Source of the DNA: Candidatus Hydrogenedentota bacterium
GTDB taxonomy: Bacteria; Hydrogenedentota; Hydrogenedentia; Hydrogenedentales; SLHB01
Length of the DNA stretch: 64,000 nucleotides
Direction of reading: 5' to 3'
Assembly (NCBI GenBank): GCA_013359265.1
Contig: JABWCD010000007.1
Span: 124,001-188,000, forward strand
Part shown: one piece after another, positions 1 through 9,546 of the stretch
How the letters are laid out: every line of letters starts with the position of its first letter
Numbering within the stretch: the first letter of the stretch is position 1
The notes under the pieces: generated by a model
Databases searched by the model: none
What the model saw: only the letters and a program-made list of their open reading frames with translations
Told to the model about the DNA's origin: nothing
Program-made: the position numbers and the translations under genes

Positions 1-2134
1 GATCGAGGTAATTCTGGATGCCGTCGTTGTCGGCGTCCCCGATTCCCTCGACCACGTCGGGGATGCCGTCGCCATCTTGATCCGCATTGGGTATGTAACC
101 GTGTACGGTTATGGACCAGCTCGTCAGCGAACCCGTGTTGCCTGCCGCGTTATCGGAGACCTCGAGCGACCACGAACCGTTCGGGTCCTCGCCCCATTGC
201 ACGAGCGATGTGAACATCCAGTTGCTGAAGTTGGCTGCCACGTCGTTGGGGCGCGGCGTACCCAGAATTGCCGTCGTCCCGTCGGGCGAGGTCAACTCGA
301 ACTGTAAGTCGCCCCGGTTTGGATGAGTGACGTTCACCGTGACTTCGACCGCCTCGGTCACGAAGGTAGGCGAACCGGAGATAGCCAGCGACCGCGTGGC
401 CCCGGTGGGATTGTTGTCCGGAATCGCCGTCGCAACCGCCTCGCTGCTTGTCAGCGGCGTCGCTTCGCCCGGCACGTTAAACCGAGTCGCCGCGTCCGCG
501 ACGGCAGCCGACGCATCCACGCGCCCGAAGCCGTAGTCGTGGCTGTAGTTCATGCCCGCGCCATTCGTGAACCATCCCGGATCGAGCGGATCGTTTTGCG
601 TTGCGGTTTCCGCGAGGCAGTGCTGGACGTCGCGCCACGTGAGGAACGGGTTTGCGTCGAGCACCAAACCAACGGTACCCGAGACGATCGGGCATGCCGC
701 GGAAGTGCCGCCGAACGTCGATTGGTAATTGGTTGGGGAGTCGCCGTTCGCGCCGGTAAGGTCGGCGGTCGTTATCCCGGAGCCGGTCCAACTCGATGGC
801 GCGTTGACCAACAACGCCGCGCCCTGTTCGCTGTATCCGGATACATTGCCGTCCGCGCCGGACGCCGCAACCGAGATCGTATATCTGCTGGATGCCAGGC
901 CGTCGTATCCGGAGTGGTCGCCGCTGAAGAAACCGTTGCCCGCCGCCCAGACAAACACCGTGCCGCGACCGCCGCGACCGTTCGCAATCGCGTTTAAGAT
1001 TGCCAAGCCGGCCAGCGTGCCGAACGTCTCGAGGGTAGCGCCGTCGTCGGCTGGCCCCCACGAGTTACTGGACACGTGGACGCGGTCCGCCGGGAGTGCG
1101 GGCGCGACCTGGTGGTTGAATGCCTGCGCCTCCTGGGAGTCGGTTGTCGGAGCGGCGATGAGGCGTATGCCGACGAGATCCGCATCGAACGCCACACCGG
1201 TAATACCGAGCGCATTGTTGCCGACGCCCGCCGCAAGCCCCGCGCACGGCGTGCCGTGTGTGTCCGCCGCGGTCGGGCTCGGATCGTTGTCGCCCCCGTT
1301 GATGTCGATGTCGATATCTGTCCGCGCGTTTCCGCTCAGGTCCTCGTGACCGGTCTCGAGTCCGTCGTCCACGATCGCGATGTTCACGCCGGCGCCATCC
1401 ACGCTGTCCCATGCGGTCACGACGTTGATGTCATTTCCCGCGACGGCCCCCGCGCCCGCCGCTGGCTGTGCCGTGTTGCGGAGGTGCCACTGGTTTGGGA
1501 AGAGCGTGTCGTTTGGGACCAACTTCTTTGCGCGTTGTTGTTCGATAAGCGGCGATGCCGCGACCGCCGCGCCGCTTTCGTAGAGTTTGTTCGCCGCTTC
1601 GAGCGACGCCAACAGGCCGGCACCGTTCGCTCGAAGTATGTACGTGTTCTCGCTATACGTCACTTGCTCGACAACGCTCAGGTTGTTCGTAGCGAGCACG
1701 GTTTCGAGCTTCGCGCTCGTAGCCAGCTTCGCGCTCAATCGGTCGGTGAGATACATCGGTTCGCCGCCCCGCGATGCACGCAACACGGCCTTCACCGAAT
1801 AGCCGCCCGTCCCGAGCGAGTCCGCCACCTGCTGCAACGCCGCTCTGTTAGCGGACTTGCCCTGCAGCGTTACCAATTGGCCTGTCGACCCCTGCACCGA
1901 CTTCACCGTCGCACCCGGTACGACCGACTGAACAGACTTGGCCCCGGACTTTCCCTCGACCACAAGTTCGTCGAGCGACAGCACAACGTCCACGCGTGAC
2001 GCGCCGTTGTAGTAATAGACGGCTTCGCCCGATGGCGGGCTAGCGTTGTCCGCGGCTTGCACGCGGACTGCGCTTGACCCAAGAATGACGATAACTAGAA
2101 ACGCGAATGTGGACCCAGCCCGATTCGTACCCAT
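1..2134 (-). CDS. Subtilisin-family (S8) secreted serine protease with P-domain, C-terminus beyond window
   Basis: Secreted endopeptidase, 711 codons visible; the 3' end lies outside the window. The ATG at 2134 follows GGAGGG, and the first ~27 residues form a signal peptide (FAFLVIVILGSSA). The catalytic triad is visible: Asp near residue 257 (AIVDDG), His near 292 (DTHGTPCAG) and Ser near 478 (GGTSAACP). Residues ~110-220 resemble a propeptide. A proprotein-convertase-type P-domain follows at ~545-680 (RSLAISGSPTFVTEA, GDLQFELTSPDGT, NGSWSLEVSDNAAG). The visible end carries thrombospondin type 3/dockerin-like calcium repeats (DQDGDGIPD, DADNDGIQN), often linked to surface anchoring. The family assignment is firm; the substrate is unknown. 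Confidence 0.93.
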   Translation of the reverse strand, partial: MGTNRAGSTFAFLVIVILGSSAVRVQAADNASPPSGEAVYYYNGASRVDVVLSLDELVVEGKSGAKSVQSVVPGATVKSVQGSTGQLVTLQGKSANRAALQQVADSLGTGGYSVKAVLRASRGGEPMYLTDRLSAKLATSAKLETVLATNNLSVVEQVTYSENTYILRANGAGLLASLEAANKLYESGAAVAASPLIEQQRAKKLVPNDTLFPNQWHLRNTAQPAAGAGAVAGNDINVVTAWDSVDGAGVNIAIVDDGLETGHEDLSGNARTDIDIDINGGDNDPSPTAADTHGTPCAGLAAGVGNNALGITGVAFDADLVGIRLIAAPTTDSQEAQAFNHQVAPALPADRVHVSSNSWGPADDGATLETFGTLAGLAILNAIANGRGGRGTVFVWAAGNGFFSGDHSGYDGLASSRYTISVAASGADGNVSGYSEQGAALLVNAPSSWTGSGITTADLTGANGDSPTNYQSTFGGTSAACPIVSGTVGLVLDANPFLTWRDVQHCLAETATQNDPLDPGWFTNGAGMNYSHDYGFGRVDASAAVADAATRFNVPGEATPLTSSEAVATAIPDNNPTGATRSLAISGSPTFVTEAVEVTVNVTHPNRGDLQFELTSPDGTTAILGTPRPNDVAANFSNWMFTSLVQWGEDPNGSWSLEVSDNAAGNTGSLTSWSITVHGYIPNADQDGDGIPDVVEGIGDADNDGIQNYLD

Positions 2135-2348
2135 GCCGAACCCTCCAAACCCCGCGGTGTGTGCCAACCGCTAGACCCTGCCGATATAGGACAGACCGTT
2201 TCAGTGGACGCGCATCGAGAGTACAGCCTGTAATGGATTTCGTCAAAGCTAAATTTCGGTTAGGACAGCGCGCAGGACACTGCCGTGTTGTATCGACGCG
2301 CTCGAACTGCAAGCCGAACCGTCACTTACGAACGATCTCTGGGAGCGA

Positions 2349-3824
2349 CTATTTCTTGGACGGCAATTGGACTTTCGTAATGAACGACGACCGAAATCCC
2401 GGAAGGTCCATTTGATATGCGCCCTCAGTCACGGGGAACTTCGTCGAGTAAGTGTTCCCCGACACAACCGGATTCCCGTCGCTGCCGACGGCGATATGCC
2501 CTTCCATGTCGATCCCTTTTCCACCGAGATAGCTGCCGAACACGAGCCTCGACAGGTTCTTGTTCACCGCCGCGATGTAGCAGTTCGGCGTCTTGTTCTT
2601 CGGATCGGTTTGAAACGCGTTTCCTTTGAGCGGGAAATTGTGCGACTCTGTCTCGCCCGAAAGCCAGATGTTGCCGTCCGCGTCTCGCGCAAGGCCCAGC
2701 GCAATCTCGCCCTTCTTTCCGCCGACGAACGTGGCTGCGAGCAGCTTGCTCCCGTTTGCCGACAGCCGCGCGACATAGATGTCGCCGGTGTCGTATGGCC
2801 CGTTGAACGTCTCGTCATACGCCCCTGGCGTGACCGGAAAGTCGGCGTTGTGCGTCTTGCCCGCGATCACCAGCTTGCCGTTCTCTTCCCGCGCGATGTC
2901 CCACGCATAGTCGCGCAAGACACCGCCGAGAAACGTCGCCCAGACCACGTCCGACCCATCGTTATTTAGCTTCGCGACGAACGCATCCCACTCGCCGGCG
3001 TATTCGTTGTCGTAGGCGCCTGGCGTTGCCGGAAAGTCGATCGATTGGGTCATACCGCAAACGTAAGCATTGCCTTCGTCGTCGATGACGAGGCCTTTGC
3101 CCACCTCGATGTTCGACCCCCCGAGATACGTGGCGTATACGATGGTCTGAAAATCACCGCTCACCTTTGCCACAAACGCGTCGCTCGACCCACTGAGGTT
3201 CTCGTCGTCGGCGCCGGTCGTTGCGGGAAAATCGTTCGAGAATGTCTGGCCGGTCAGATAGATGTTGCCGTCCGCGTCCGCCGCCATTCGCGTGCGTTCC
3301 CATAATTCGTCCGTGCTCGCTCCGCCCAGGAACATGCCGCCCTTGAGCGTCGTGCCGTCGCCGCTGAGACATACGATGAACACGTCGTAGTAGCCGCCGT
3401 TGTAGGTATCGTATGGGCCCTCGGGCACCGTGAAGCCGCCCCGCGTGTTTCCGGCGATAACGATGTCGCCGTTGTCCAGCGGCAAGATGCTGTTGCCTTC
3501 GTCGCGCCCCGTCCCGCCGATATACGTGCACCACAATAGCGAGCCATCGGTCCCGTCGAACTTCGCGACGTAACAATCGACCTCCCCATTGTGGGTTGTG
3601 TCGTAGGCCCCGGCGGTCACGGGCAGGCCGTCCATGGTCGCGCCTGTGACAATCACGTTGCCGTCTTGGTCAACCGCGGTGTCCCAGGTTTCCGTATGGT
3701 TCGGCGAGCCAAAATACGTTGACCACGCCAGTTCCGACGGAGTTCCAGCGAGTGCGCTTGGAGAAACGTAAACCGCGAGCACGGTCCAGAACATCATCGT
3801 TAGAGAATGGCCTCGATACAGCAT
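2349..3824 (-). CDS. Secreted SBBP-type beta-propeller repeat protein
   Basis: Predicted exported repeat protein of 491 aa. The open frame extends upstream to 3917, but the ATG at 3824 is preferred: GGAGG sits 5 nt upstream and the codons that follow give a signal peptide (MMFWTVLAVYVSPSALA). The mature part is built from about eight repeats of ~50 residues with the pattern D-x-x-GN-x-x-x-x-G-x-T-x-S-x-DFP-x-T-x-GAYD and intervening YLGG motifs, typical of the SBBP beta-propeller repeat. Such proteins are extracellular and of unknown biochemical role. It sits 215 bp downstream of the subtilisin gene on the same strand. Confidence 0.85.
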   Translation of the reverse strand: MLYRGHSLTMMFWTVLAVYVSPSALAGTPSELAWSTYFGSPNHTETWDTAVDQDGNVIVTGATMDGLPVTAGAYDTTHNGEVDCYVAKFDGTDGSLLWCTYIGGTGRDEGNSILPLDNGDIVIAGNTRGGFTVPEGPYDTYNGGYYDVFIVCLSGDGTTLKGGMFLGGASTDELWERTRMAADADGNIYLTGQTFSNDFPATTGADDENLSGSSDAFVAKVSGDFQTIVYATYLGGSNIEVGKGLVIDDEGNAYVCGMTQSIDFPATPGAYDNEYAGEWDAFVAKLNNDGSDVVWATFLGGVLRDYAWDIAREENGKLVIAGKTHNADFPVTPGAYDETFNGPYDTGDIYVARLSANGSKLLAATFVGGKKGEIALGLARDADGNIWLSGETESHNFPLKGNAFQTDPKNKTPNCYIAAVNKNLSRLVFGSYLGGKGIDMEGHIAVGSDGNPVVSGNTYSTKFPVTEGAYQMDLPGFRSSFITKVQLPSKK

Positions 3825-3957
3825 CACTTCCTCCGGAATGGTTTGTGCAACTCCGCAATTTCGTTGCACCGACGCCCGCAGACTATACGACTTATTTCGT
3901 ACCGTCAAGTCCGCCACGGAGCGTGGCGTCCGAGGTCCCCCGTGGCGCTCCGGTCCG

Positions 3958-5430
3958 TCACCAGTTCACGCGCATTTTGGGCATGAATTGGACGGAAAAG
4001 AGGTCGGCGTCCTTGAGTACCGCGCGTACCCTCACCGGTCCTCCCGAGAGTGGAGAAACGTCCGCGTCCCCCTTCCATGTCACGATGCGCGTGATTTCGT
4101 CGCCGACGATTTCGTCGCATTCCTCGCGCGTGAATCCCGGAATCGGCGTGCCGTCAGCGCGCTGCAACTCGATCCACACGCTGCCCGCGGCGGAAGTGGA
4201 GAAATTGATCGCAAGGCTCACGCCGTCGAAGGTGAGCGGTTTCGTGATCATTTCTCCCCCGCCGTACGGCGCGTGAACGGACGCGAAGCCGTCGGTGCGC
4301 ATCACGAGGCGCTGCAGGTGGTGCGACTTTTGGCCGTAGTTACGCTGCACGTACATGGACATTTCGCTCTCGCCCGTCGGCACGACGCCGCGCGCGGGGT
4401 AGTTGGTGCGCGAGGTCCAATTGTTCATGCCAATCCCCGGCCGGATGAACCCTTCCATGAAGGTTCGGTCGTAGTGCGTGCCGCCGCGCGTCGTCAGCAA
4501 CACGGCGTCCGAACAGTCGCCGCTGTACTTCGTGTGGCCGCCCATTTGCGCCATCAGTTCTTCGGATACGACGCGCCGGCCCTCCATAAAGCGCGCCGCA
4601 ATGGCGACGTACAGGTGCGGCGCGCGGAAGTAGGGCGTTGTCTGGTTGGTGTAAAGGTGCTCCGGCGTGGCGCCGCCGAATTCCATGGGCGCGATGTCCG
4701 TCCACGTGACGAAGTCCTTCGATGTGCAGCGGCTCACCGTGCGCACCTTTGACTCCTGATCGAAGGTGCGGAGGTAGCATACGTACTGCCGCTCGCTCTC
4801 GGACCAGAATGCAACGTTCTGTGAATCGAGCGCTCCTTGATTGATAACCGCCTCGTCGCGGAGCTTTCTCCAATTGACGCCGTCGGCGGACACAAACGCG
4901 ACAAGGCCCGTGCTCGATGTGCCGCCCAGCGCCTTGTAACGCTGGGCCGCGTCGACATCGGGCCGCGTGTCAACGAACGGCGCAAAGTTGTGCGACAGCG
5001 GCTCAAACCCGTGGAGAATGGCGTTGTTGTCGCGCGTGCCGAACACCTCGAACAACCCGAGGTTCGGCTTCGTGAAGTGGATGCCGTCTGTCGATTCCGC
5101 GTAGCACGTCGATTCCGCCGCGGACCCGTCCGCGCCCGATTCGGGCAGCCCGCGATAGTACAACCGGTAGCGATCGGCGTCTTTGATGACGGTAGCGTAA
5201 GCGCAAAACTCGCCTTCCCAGGGTTTGTCGAATTCCAGCACCGTTTCCGCCGGAACGGGAGATTGCAGACGAAGCTGCGCGCCGTCAAGCTTGTCGATGA
5301 CATACGTGTCCGCAAACAACTCTAAACGCGAACCGATATCGAGTGGCGCGGCATCCTGCGCGGCCGCCACGGCGTTTAAGACAAGAACAATTCCAGATGC
5401 GTATATGAGGTGTGTACGGCGCATGGGCAT
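3958..5430 (-). CDS. Exported protein, GH32/GH43-like five-bladed propeller candidate
   Basis: 490 aa with an N-terminal signal peptide (RRTHLIYASGIVLVLNAVAAA). The first ATG (5430) or the one two codons later (5424) both fit the GAGGGGGT ribosome site. The body has recurring motifs seen in glycosidase-like propellers that measure out substrate in repeated blades: YRLYYRG, CYAESTDGIHFTKPNLG, FVSADGVNWRKL, and a C-terminal beta-sandwich-like stretch (GSVWIELQRADGTPIPGF). Proteins of this layout are common in planctomycete-like genomes and are usually annotated only as hypothetical. A glycosidase role is an inference; I cannot assign catalytic residues. The next gene upstream is divergent. Confidence 0.6.
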   Translation of the reverse strand: MPMRRTHLIYASGIVLVLNAVAAAQDAAPLDIGSRLELFADTYVIDKLDGAQLRLQSPVPAETVLEFDKPWEGEFCAYATVIKDADRYRLYYRGLPESGADGSAAESTCYAESTDGIHFTKPNLGLFEVFGTRDNNAILHGFEPLSHNFAPFVDTRPDVDAAQRYKALGGTSSTGLVAFVSADGVNWRKLRDEAVINQGALDSQNVAFWSESERQYVCYLRTFDQESKVRTVSRCTSKDFVTWTDIAPMEFGGATPEHLYTNQTTPYFRAPHLYVAIAARFMEGRRVVSEELMAQMGGHTKYSGDCSDAVLLTTRGGTHYDRTFMEGFIRPGIGMNNWTSRTNYPARGVVPTGESEMSMYVQRNYGQKSHHLQRLVMRTDGFASVHAPYGGGEMITKPLTFDGVSLAINFSTSAAGSVWIELQRADGTPIPGFTREECDEIVGDEITRIVTWKGDADVSPLSGGPVRVRAVLKDADLFSVQFMPKMRVNW

Positions 5431-5493
5431 TGACCCCCTCGAAATGGTTTAACGCCAGATTAACATAAGGCCGAATAGAATCGCGTGCGGCCG

Positions 5494-5523
5494 TTGCATG
5501 CGCGACGGCGCGGCCCGTATGAT
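5494..5523 (+). promoter_or_regulatory. Sigma-70-like promoter for the YncE/phosphoesterase gene
   Basis: TTGCAT at 5494-5499 and TATGAT at 5518-5523 are separated by 18 bp. The predicted start of transcription, near 5530, lies downstream of an in-frame ATG at 5485, so the real start codon should be the later ATG at 5569. Confidence 0.55.
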
Positions 5524-5568
5524 TTCACGCGGCAACAATTCACGGCGATCTCAGAGAAGGGGCTTTCC

Positions 5569-8016
5569 ATGGGTGCGTTCGTACTGGTGTGTGTGGCGTG
5601 TCTTGCCGCGGACGGCCAACCGCGGTTTTCCGGCCCTATCGAAGGCGGCTACTACCTGCCGAACGGTTGGCGCATCACCCCGCTGGGCAAATCGATTCCC
5701 ACCGAGGATCTCATCCTGAACATTCAGCCCGCGCCGGACGGTAAGGCGATGATTGCCGAGCACGGCGGCTACAACCCGCACGGGCTTGTCGTGATTGATA
5801 CGGTGACGGACGAGGCGGTTCAACGCATCCCGTTGGCGAGTTCGTGGTTCGGGCTCGCGTGGCGGCCCGACGGCACGAAACTCTACGTTTCGGGCGGAAA
5901 CACAAAGAAGGACGACAACCGGGCGCCAATATACGAGTTCGAGTACAAGGACGGGCGATTATCGGAAAAGCCGATCCGAAATCTGATGGAGACCATCGAT
6001 CCCAAGGAAATCTATTGGGCGGGTTTGGCGCACCATCCGCAGAAGGACATTCTCTACGCGGCGAGCCGCACGGCGAACAACGTCGTTGTGTTTAATACGT
6101 CGACCGGCGAAATCGTCACGCGAATGAAGACCGAACAAACGCCGTGCGATTTGGTGTTGTCGAAGGACGGATCGCGCATGTACTGCTCGAACTGGTCGAG
6201 CAACAGCGTAAGCGTCATCGATACGGAGAAGCAGGAGGTCGTCGCGACGATCGGCGTCGGCGACAATCCCAACGATTTGCTGATGCATCCGGATGGCCGC
6301 CTGTTCGTCTGCTGCGCGAACGACAACGCCGTTCTCGTGATCGACACCGCAACAGGAAGAAAGACCGAAACGATTGTCACGTCGCTCTATCCGAACGCGC
6401 CGGAAGGTTCGACGCCCAACTCGCTCGCGCTCGACTCCGAAGGCCAAACGCTTTACGTCGCCAACGCGGACAACTACAACATTTGCGTCGTCGAAGTCGA
6501 AGAAGCGGGTGAGAGCGACGTGCTGGGGTTTGTTCCGACGGGCTGGTATCCGTCCGCCGTAGCGATCGGCCCGGATGACTCAAAACTGTACATCGGCAAC
6601 GCGAAGGGCGACGGCTCCTACTCGAACATCCGCGGGCCGCACAGTCCGCTCCCTGACGGCGAAGAGGGCAAGGGAACGGTGAAAACGCTCATGAAAGGGT
6701 CTGTGAACATTGTCGACATTCCCGCCAATAAGGGGAAGCTGCGCCAACTCACACAGCAGGCCTACGCGAACTGCCCGTACAACGACGAAATGCTGGCGTT
6801 GGCAAAGCCGAACACGGGCGCGCCGAGCGTGGTGCCGCGGCGGGTGGGCGAAGGCTCGAAGATCAAGCACGTCATTTACATCATCAAGGAAAACCGCACC
6901 TACGACCAAGTCTTCGGCGACATGGGTAAGGGCAACGGCGATCCGCGCCTGACGATCTACGGCCGCGACATCACGCCGAACCATCACGCCATCGCCGAGC
7001 AGTTCGTGCTGCTGGACAATCTGTATTGCGATGCCGAGGTGAGCGTAGACGGGCATCAGTGGTCGAACGCCGCGTACGCAACGGATTACACCGAGAAACT
7101 CTGGCCCGCGGGTTACGGCGGACACAGCGACTCGCCGCGCGCGCCTGCGATGCTTCCCGGCGCGGGCTACCTCTGGGACCAATGCGCCCGAAAAGGCCTG
7201 ACGTATCGCAACTACGGCGAATTTGCGTCGCGCCAGAGCGAAGGCGAAGCGATGAAAGCCATTGACGGCGTACCGAACCTGGCCGGACACATCGCGCCCC
7301 ATTACGGTTCGTGGGGGATGCGTGATTACGACAACGCGGCGGAATTCATCAAAGAATTCGATGAGTACGAAAAGAACTTCGACAGCCCGGACCCGGAGAT
7401 GCGTTTGCCAAACCTCATTGTCATGGCGCTCCCCGAGGACCACACGCGCGGCACGAAGCCCGGCGAGATCACGCCAAAGGCGTCCGTCGCGAGCAACGAC
7501 TACGGGTTGGGCATGATTGTTGACCGGGTCTCCCACAGCAAATACTGGCCGGAACTCGCGCTGTTCACGATCGAGGACGACGCACAGGACGGCCCCGATC
7601 ACGTCGATGCGCGGCGGACCATCGGGATTGTAGTCAGCCCCTACGTGCGGCGTGGGACGGTCGATAGCACGCTCTACACGACGAGCGCGATGCTGCGCAC
7701 GATCGAGCTCCTGCTCGGGCTGCAACCGATGAGCCAGTTCGACGCCGCAGCTACGCCCATGTACGCGTCGCTCGGCGACGCGCCCGACCTCACGCCCTAC
7801 ACGCACGTGAAGCCAAACGTCGATCTGGAAGAAAAGAATGTCGCAACCGCGTGGGGCGCCAGGGAATCGTCCGAAATGGACTTCTCCACCTACGATCTCG
7901 CGCCGATGTTCGCCCTCAACGAGATACTCTGGAAAGACGCCAAGGGCGCGGACTCCGAAATGCCGCTGCCCATTCACCGCTTCTACTACGCGAGCATCGC
8001 GGCGGAATCCGAGTAA
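5569..8016 (+). CDS. YncE-like beta-propeller fused to a PF04185-type phosphoesterase
   Basis: 815 aa. The ATG at 5569 is chosen because it follows GAAGGGG, begins a short signal-like segment (MGAFVLVCVACLAADG) and agrees with the promoter at 5494-5523. Residues ~30-420 form a YVTN/YncE-type seven-bladed propeller (KLYVSGG, ILYAASRTANNVVVFNTSTG, RLFVCCANDNAVLVIDTATG). Residues ~440-800 are an alkaline-phosphatase-superfamily phosphoesterase domain: HVIYIIKENRTYDQVFG holds the presumed metal/nucleophile region, with further ligand-like motifs at VDGHQWSNAAY and TIEDDAQDGPDHVDARR. This two-domain arrangement is widespread in PVC and Acidobacteria genomes. The substrate is unknown; phosphodiester or phosphomonoester hydrolysis in the periplasm is the likely chemistry. 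Confidence 0.85.
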   Translation: MGAFVLVCVACLAADGQPRFSGPIEGGYYLPNGWRITPLGKSIPTEDLILNIQPAPDGKAMIAEHGGYNPHGLVVIDTVTDEAVQRIPLASSWFGLAWRPDGTKLYVSGGNTKKDDNRAPIYEFEYKDGRLSEKPIRNLMETIDPKEIYWAGLAHHPQKDILYAASRTANNVVVFNTSTGEIVTRMKTEQTPCDLVLSKDGSRMYCSNWSSNSVSVIDTEKQEVVATIGVGDNPNDLLMHPDGRLFVCCANDNAVLVIDTATGRKTETIVTSLYPNAPEGSTPNSLALDSEGQTLYVANADNYNICVVEVEEAGESDVLGFVPTGWYPSAVAIGPDDSKLYIGNAKGDGSYSNIRGPHSPLPDGEEGKGTVKTLMKGSVNIVDIPANKGKLRQLTQQAYANCPYNDEMLALAKPNTGAPSVVPRRVGEGSKIKHVIYIIKENRTYDQVFGDMGKGNGDPRLTIYGRDITPNHHAIAEQFVLLDNLYCDAEVSVDGHQWSNAAYATDYTEKLWPAGYGGHSDSPRAPAMLPGAGYLWDQCARKGLTYRNYGEFASRQSEGEAMKAIDGVPNLAGHIAPHYGSWGMRDYDNAAEFIKEFDEYEKNFDSPDPEMRLPNLIVMALPEDHTRGTKPGEITPKASVASNDYGLGMIVDRVSHSKYWPELALFTIEDDAQDGPDHVDARRTIGIVVSPYVRRGTVDSTLYTTSAMLRTIELLLGLQPMSQFDAAATPMYASLGDAPDLTPYTHVKPNVDLEEKNVATAWGARESSEMDFSTYDLAPMFALNEILWKDAKGADSEMPLPIHRFYYASIAAESE

Positions 8017-8093
8017 ATCCTTCTTCGAGCGCGCGCATTGCCGCGCCTCGCGCGCGTTCGCTACCATACCCGCCCAAACTGGAGCACGACTGC

Positions 8094-9206
8094 ATGGGTA
8101 CAATTCAACGCGCCGCTGTCGTCATGGCGGGCGGTACGGGTGAGCGCTTTTGGCCGTTATCGCGCAAAGACCGACCGAAGCAATTGCTCAACCTGACGAG
8201 CCGCGACCGATCGATGCTTGACGAAGCGATCGCGCGGGTTACTCCGTTGATTCCCGCGGAGCACGTGTACGTCATCACCGGCGAACATCTGGCCGGTCCG
8301 ATTCGCGACGCCGGCGTCGCGATTCCGGGCGAAAACATTCTCGCCGAGCCGGCGAAGCGAAACACGTCCGGCGCGCTCGCCTACGCCGCGGCCGCGTTGT
8401 TGGCGCGCTACGGCGGCGATGGATCGAACATCTCGCTCGCGGTAACCACCGCGGATCACGACATCGGCGAGCCAGAGGTGTTTCGACGCACGGTGAATGC
8501 GGCGATGACCGCCGCGGAGCGCGACGCCGTATTGGTGACCCTTGGCGTGGTCCCAACGCGACCGGAGACCGGCTATGGTTACATCCAAATCGAGCGTGAC
8601 GGCACCGGCAAGCTGGTGCAACAAATCATGCTGAGCGCGGTTCGTGCGTTTCACGAGAAGCCAAGTAAAGAGCGCGCGGAGGATTTCATCGCCGAAGGCA
8701 ATTACTTCTGGAACAGCGGGATGTTCTTCTGGCGTATCTCGACGTTTCTGTCCGAGCTCGACGCCGCGAGACCGGAACTGTCGAAAGCCGTGCGCGACAT
8801 GGTCGAGGCCATGCGCGCGGACGACGCCGCGAAGGTGCGCACGCTGTTCGAGTCGCTCGACGATATCTCGATCGACTACGCGCTTATGGAACACGCGAAA
8901 CGCGTCGCGATGGCCCGCGCGGAATTTCCGTGGGACGACGTAGGCGCCTGGACCGCGCTGGATCGGTCTTACTCGAAAGACGAACGCGGAAACGTGACCG
9001 TCGGCGATCCGATCGTCGTTGATTCGGAAAACTGTATTGTCTACAACGACGCCGGCCCCGCTACAATGGCCGTTGGCGTCGTCGGTGCGGAAGACCTTGT
9101 CGTTGTCGTCACGAACGATGCCGTCCTCGTCATCCCCAAAGATCGCGCCCAAGACGTCCGCCACGCCGTACAGGAGCTGAAGAAGCGCAACGCGACGCAG
9201 TTGTAG
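8094..9206 (+). CDS. manC: Mannose-1-phosphate guanylyltransferase
   Basis: 370 aa; makes GDP-mannose from mannose-1-phosphate and GTP. The start is the ATG at 8094 with GGAG 9 nt upstream; the reading frame stays open further upstream, but without a ribosome site. The N-terminus carries the nucleotidyltransferase signature GGTGERFWPLSR followed by RPKQLL. Other family motifs are EPAKRNTSGA, TADHDIGE, ETGYGYIQIE, FHEKP, NYFWNSGMF and FPWDDVGAW. It lacks the C-terminal phosphomannose isomerase domain, so it is the short single-function form. It may supply GDP-mannose for surface polysaccharide. Confidence 0.93.
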   Translation: MGTIQRAAVVMAGGTGERFWPLSRKDRPKQLLNLTSRDRSMLDEAIARVTPLIPAEHVYVITGEHLAGPIRDAGVAIPGENILAEPAKRNTSGALAYAAAALLARYGGDGSNISLAVTTADHDIGEPEVFRRTVNAAMTAAERDAVLVTLGVVPTRPETGYGYIQIERDGTGKLVQQIMLSAVRAFHEKPSKERAEDFIAEGNYFWNSGMFFWRISTFLSELDAARPELSKAVRDMVEAMRADDAAKVRTLFESLDDISIDYALMEHAKRVAMARAEFPWDDVGAWTALDRSYSKDERGNVTVGDPIVVDSENCIVYNDAGPATMAVGVVGAEDLVVVVTNDAVLVIPKDRAQDVRHAVQELKKRNATQL

Positions 9207-9220
9207 GTCCCAACGCGACT

Positions 9221-9496
9221 CTATAGGCGCGCCAGCACAGCTTCATATTCGTCGTGCGGGCCGATCCAAAACTGACAATCGCGTCGCCTTCAAGTGTTCC
9301 TACGGCGCGATGATTGGACGAAACTCGCGCAGAGTAGATCGGCTTTCTGGCATGAACCTTCTTGAATTGCAGACTCGGACGGCGTGGATTGTTGCGAAAC
9401 AATCGGAATGACTCATTTGCGCCGTCTTTGACCGTCTTGCTCAGTCTCGGTCAACTTGGACGCCTCTTTGAAGGCCCGTTCAAGTCGTGCGGTCAT
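9221..9496 (-). pseudogene. Remnant of a RelE/ParE-type toxin-antitoxin pair
   Basis: Starting at the ATG at 9496 (GGGAGG 6 nt upstream) the minus strand encodes an antitoxin-like N-terminus (MTARLERAFKEASKLTETEQ) that soon shifts out of frame. It runs directly into the middle of a RelE/ParE-like toxin (VKDGANESFRLFRNNPRRP, then LQFKKVHARKPIYSARV, then HRAVGTLEGDAIV). A second frameshift near 9275 moves the toxin end (FWIGPHDEYEAVLARL and a stop at 9221) into another frame. The antitoxin C-terminus and toxin N-terminus are missing, so an internal deletion plus at least one frameshift is inferred. Non-functional. Confidence 0.75.
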
Positions 9497-9546
9497 CTAT
9501 AGCCTCCCGCCAGTCAGTGTACCGCAATAAGCGCCGTATCAATTGC

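Noticed and set aside
6580-8103. Minus-strand open frame of 507 codons
   Set aside because: Antisense to the YncE/phosphoesterase gene, without motifs or ribosome site.
9130-9402. Intact 90-codon minus-strand gene ending at 9130
   Set aside because: Its N-terminal part matches a toxin, but its C-terminal part is frameshifted and runs into the end of the manC gene on the opposite strand; treated as part of the toxin-antitoxin remnant.
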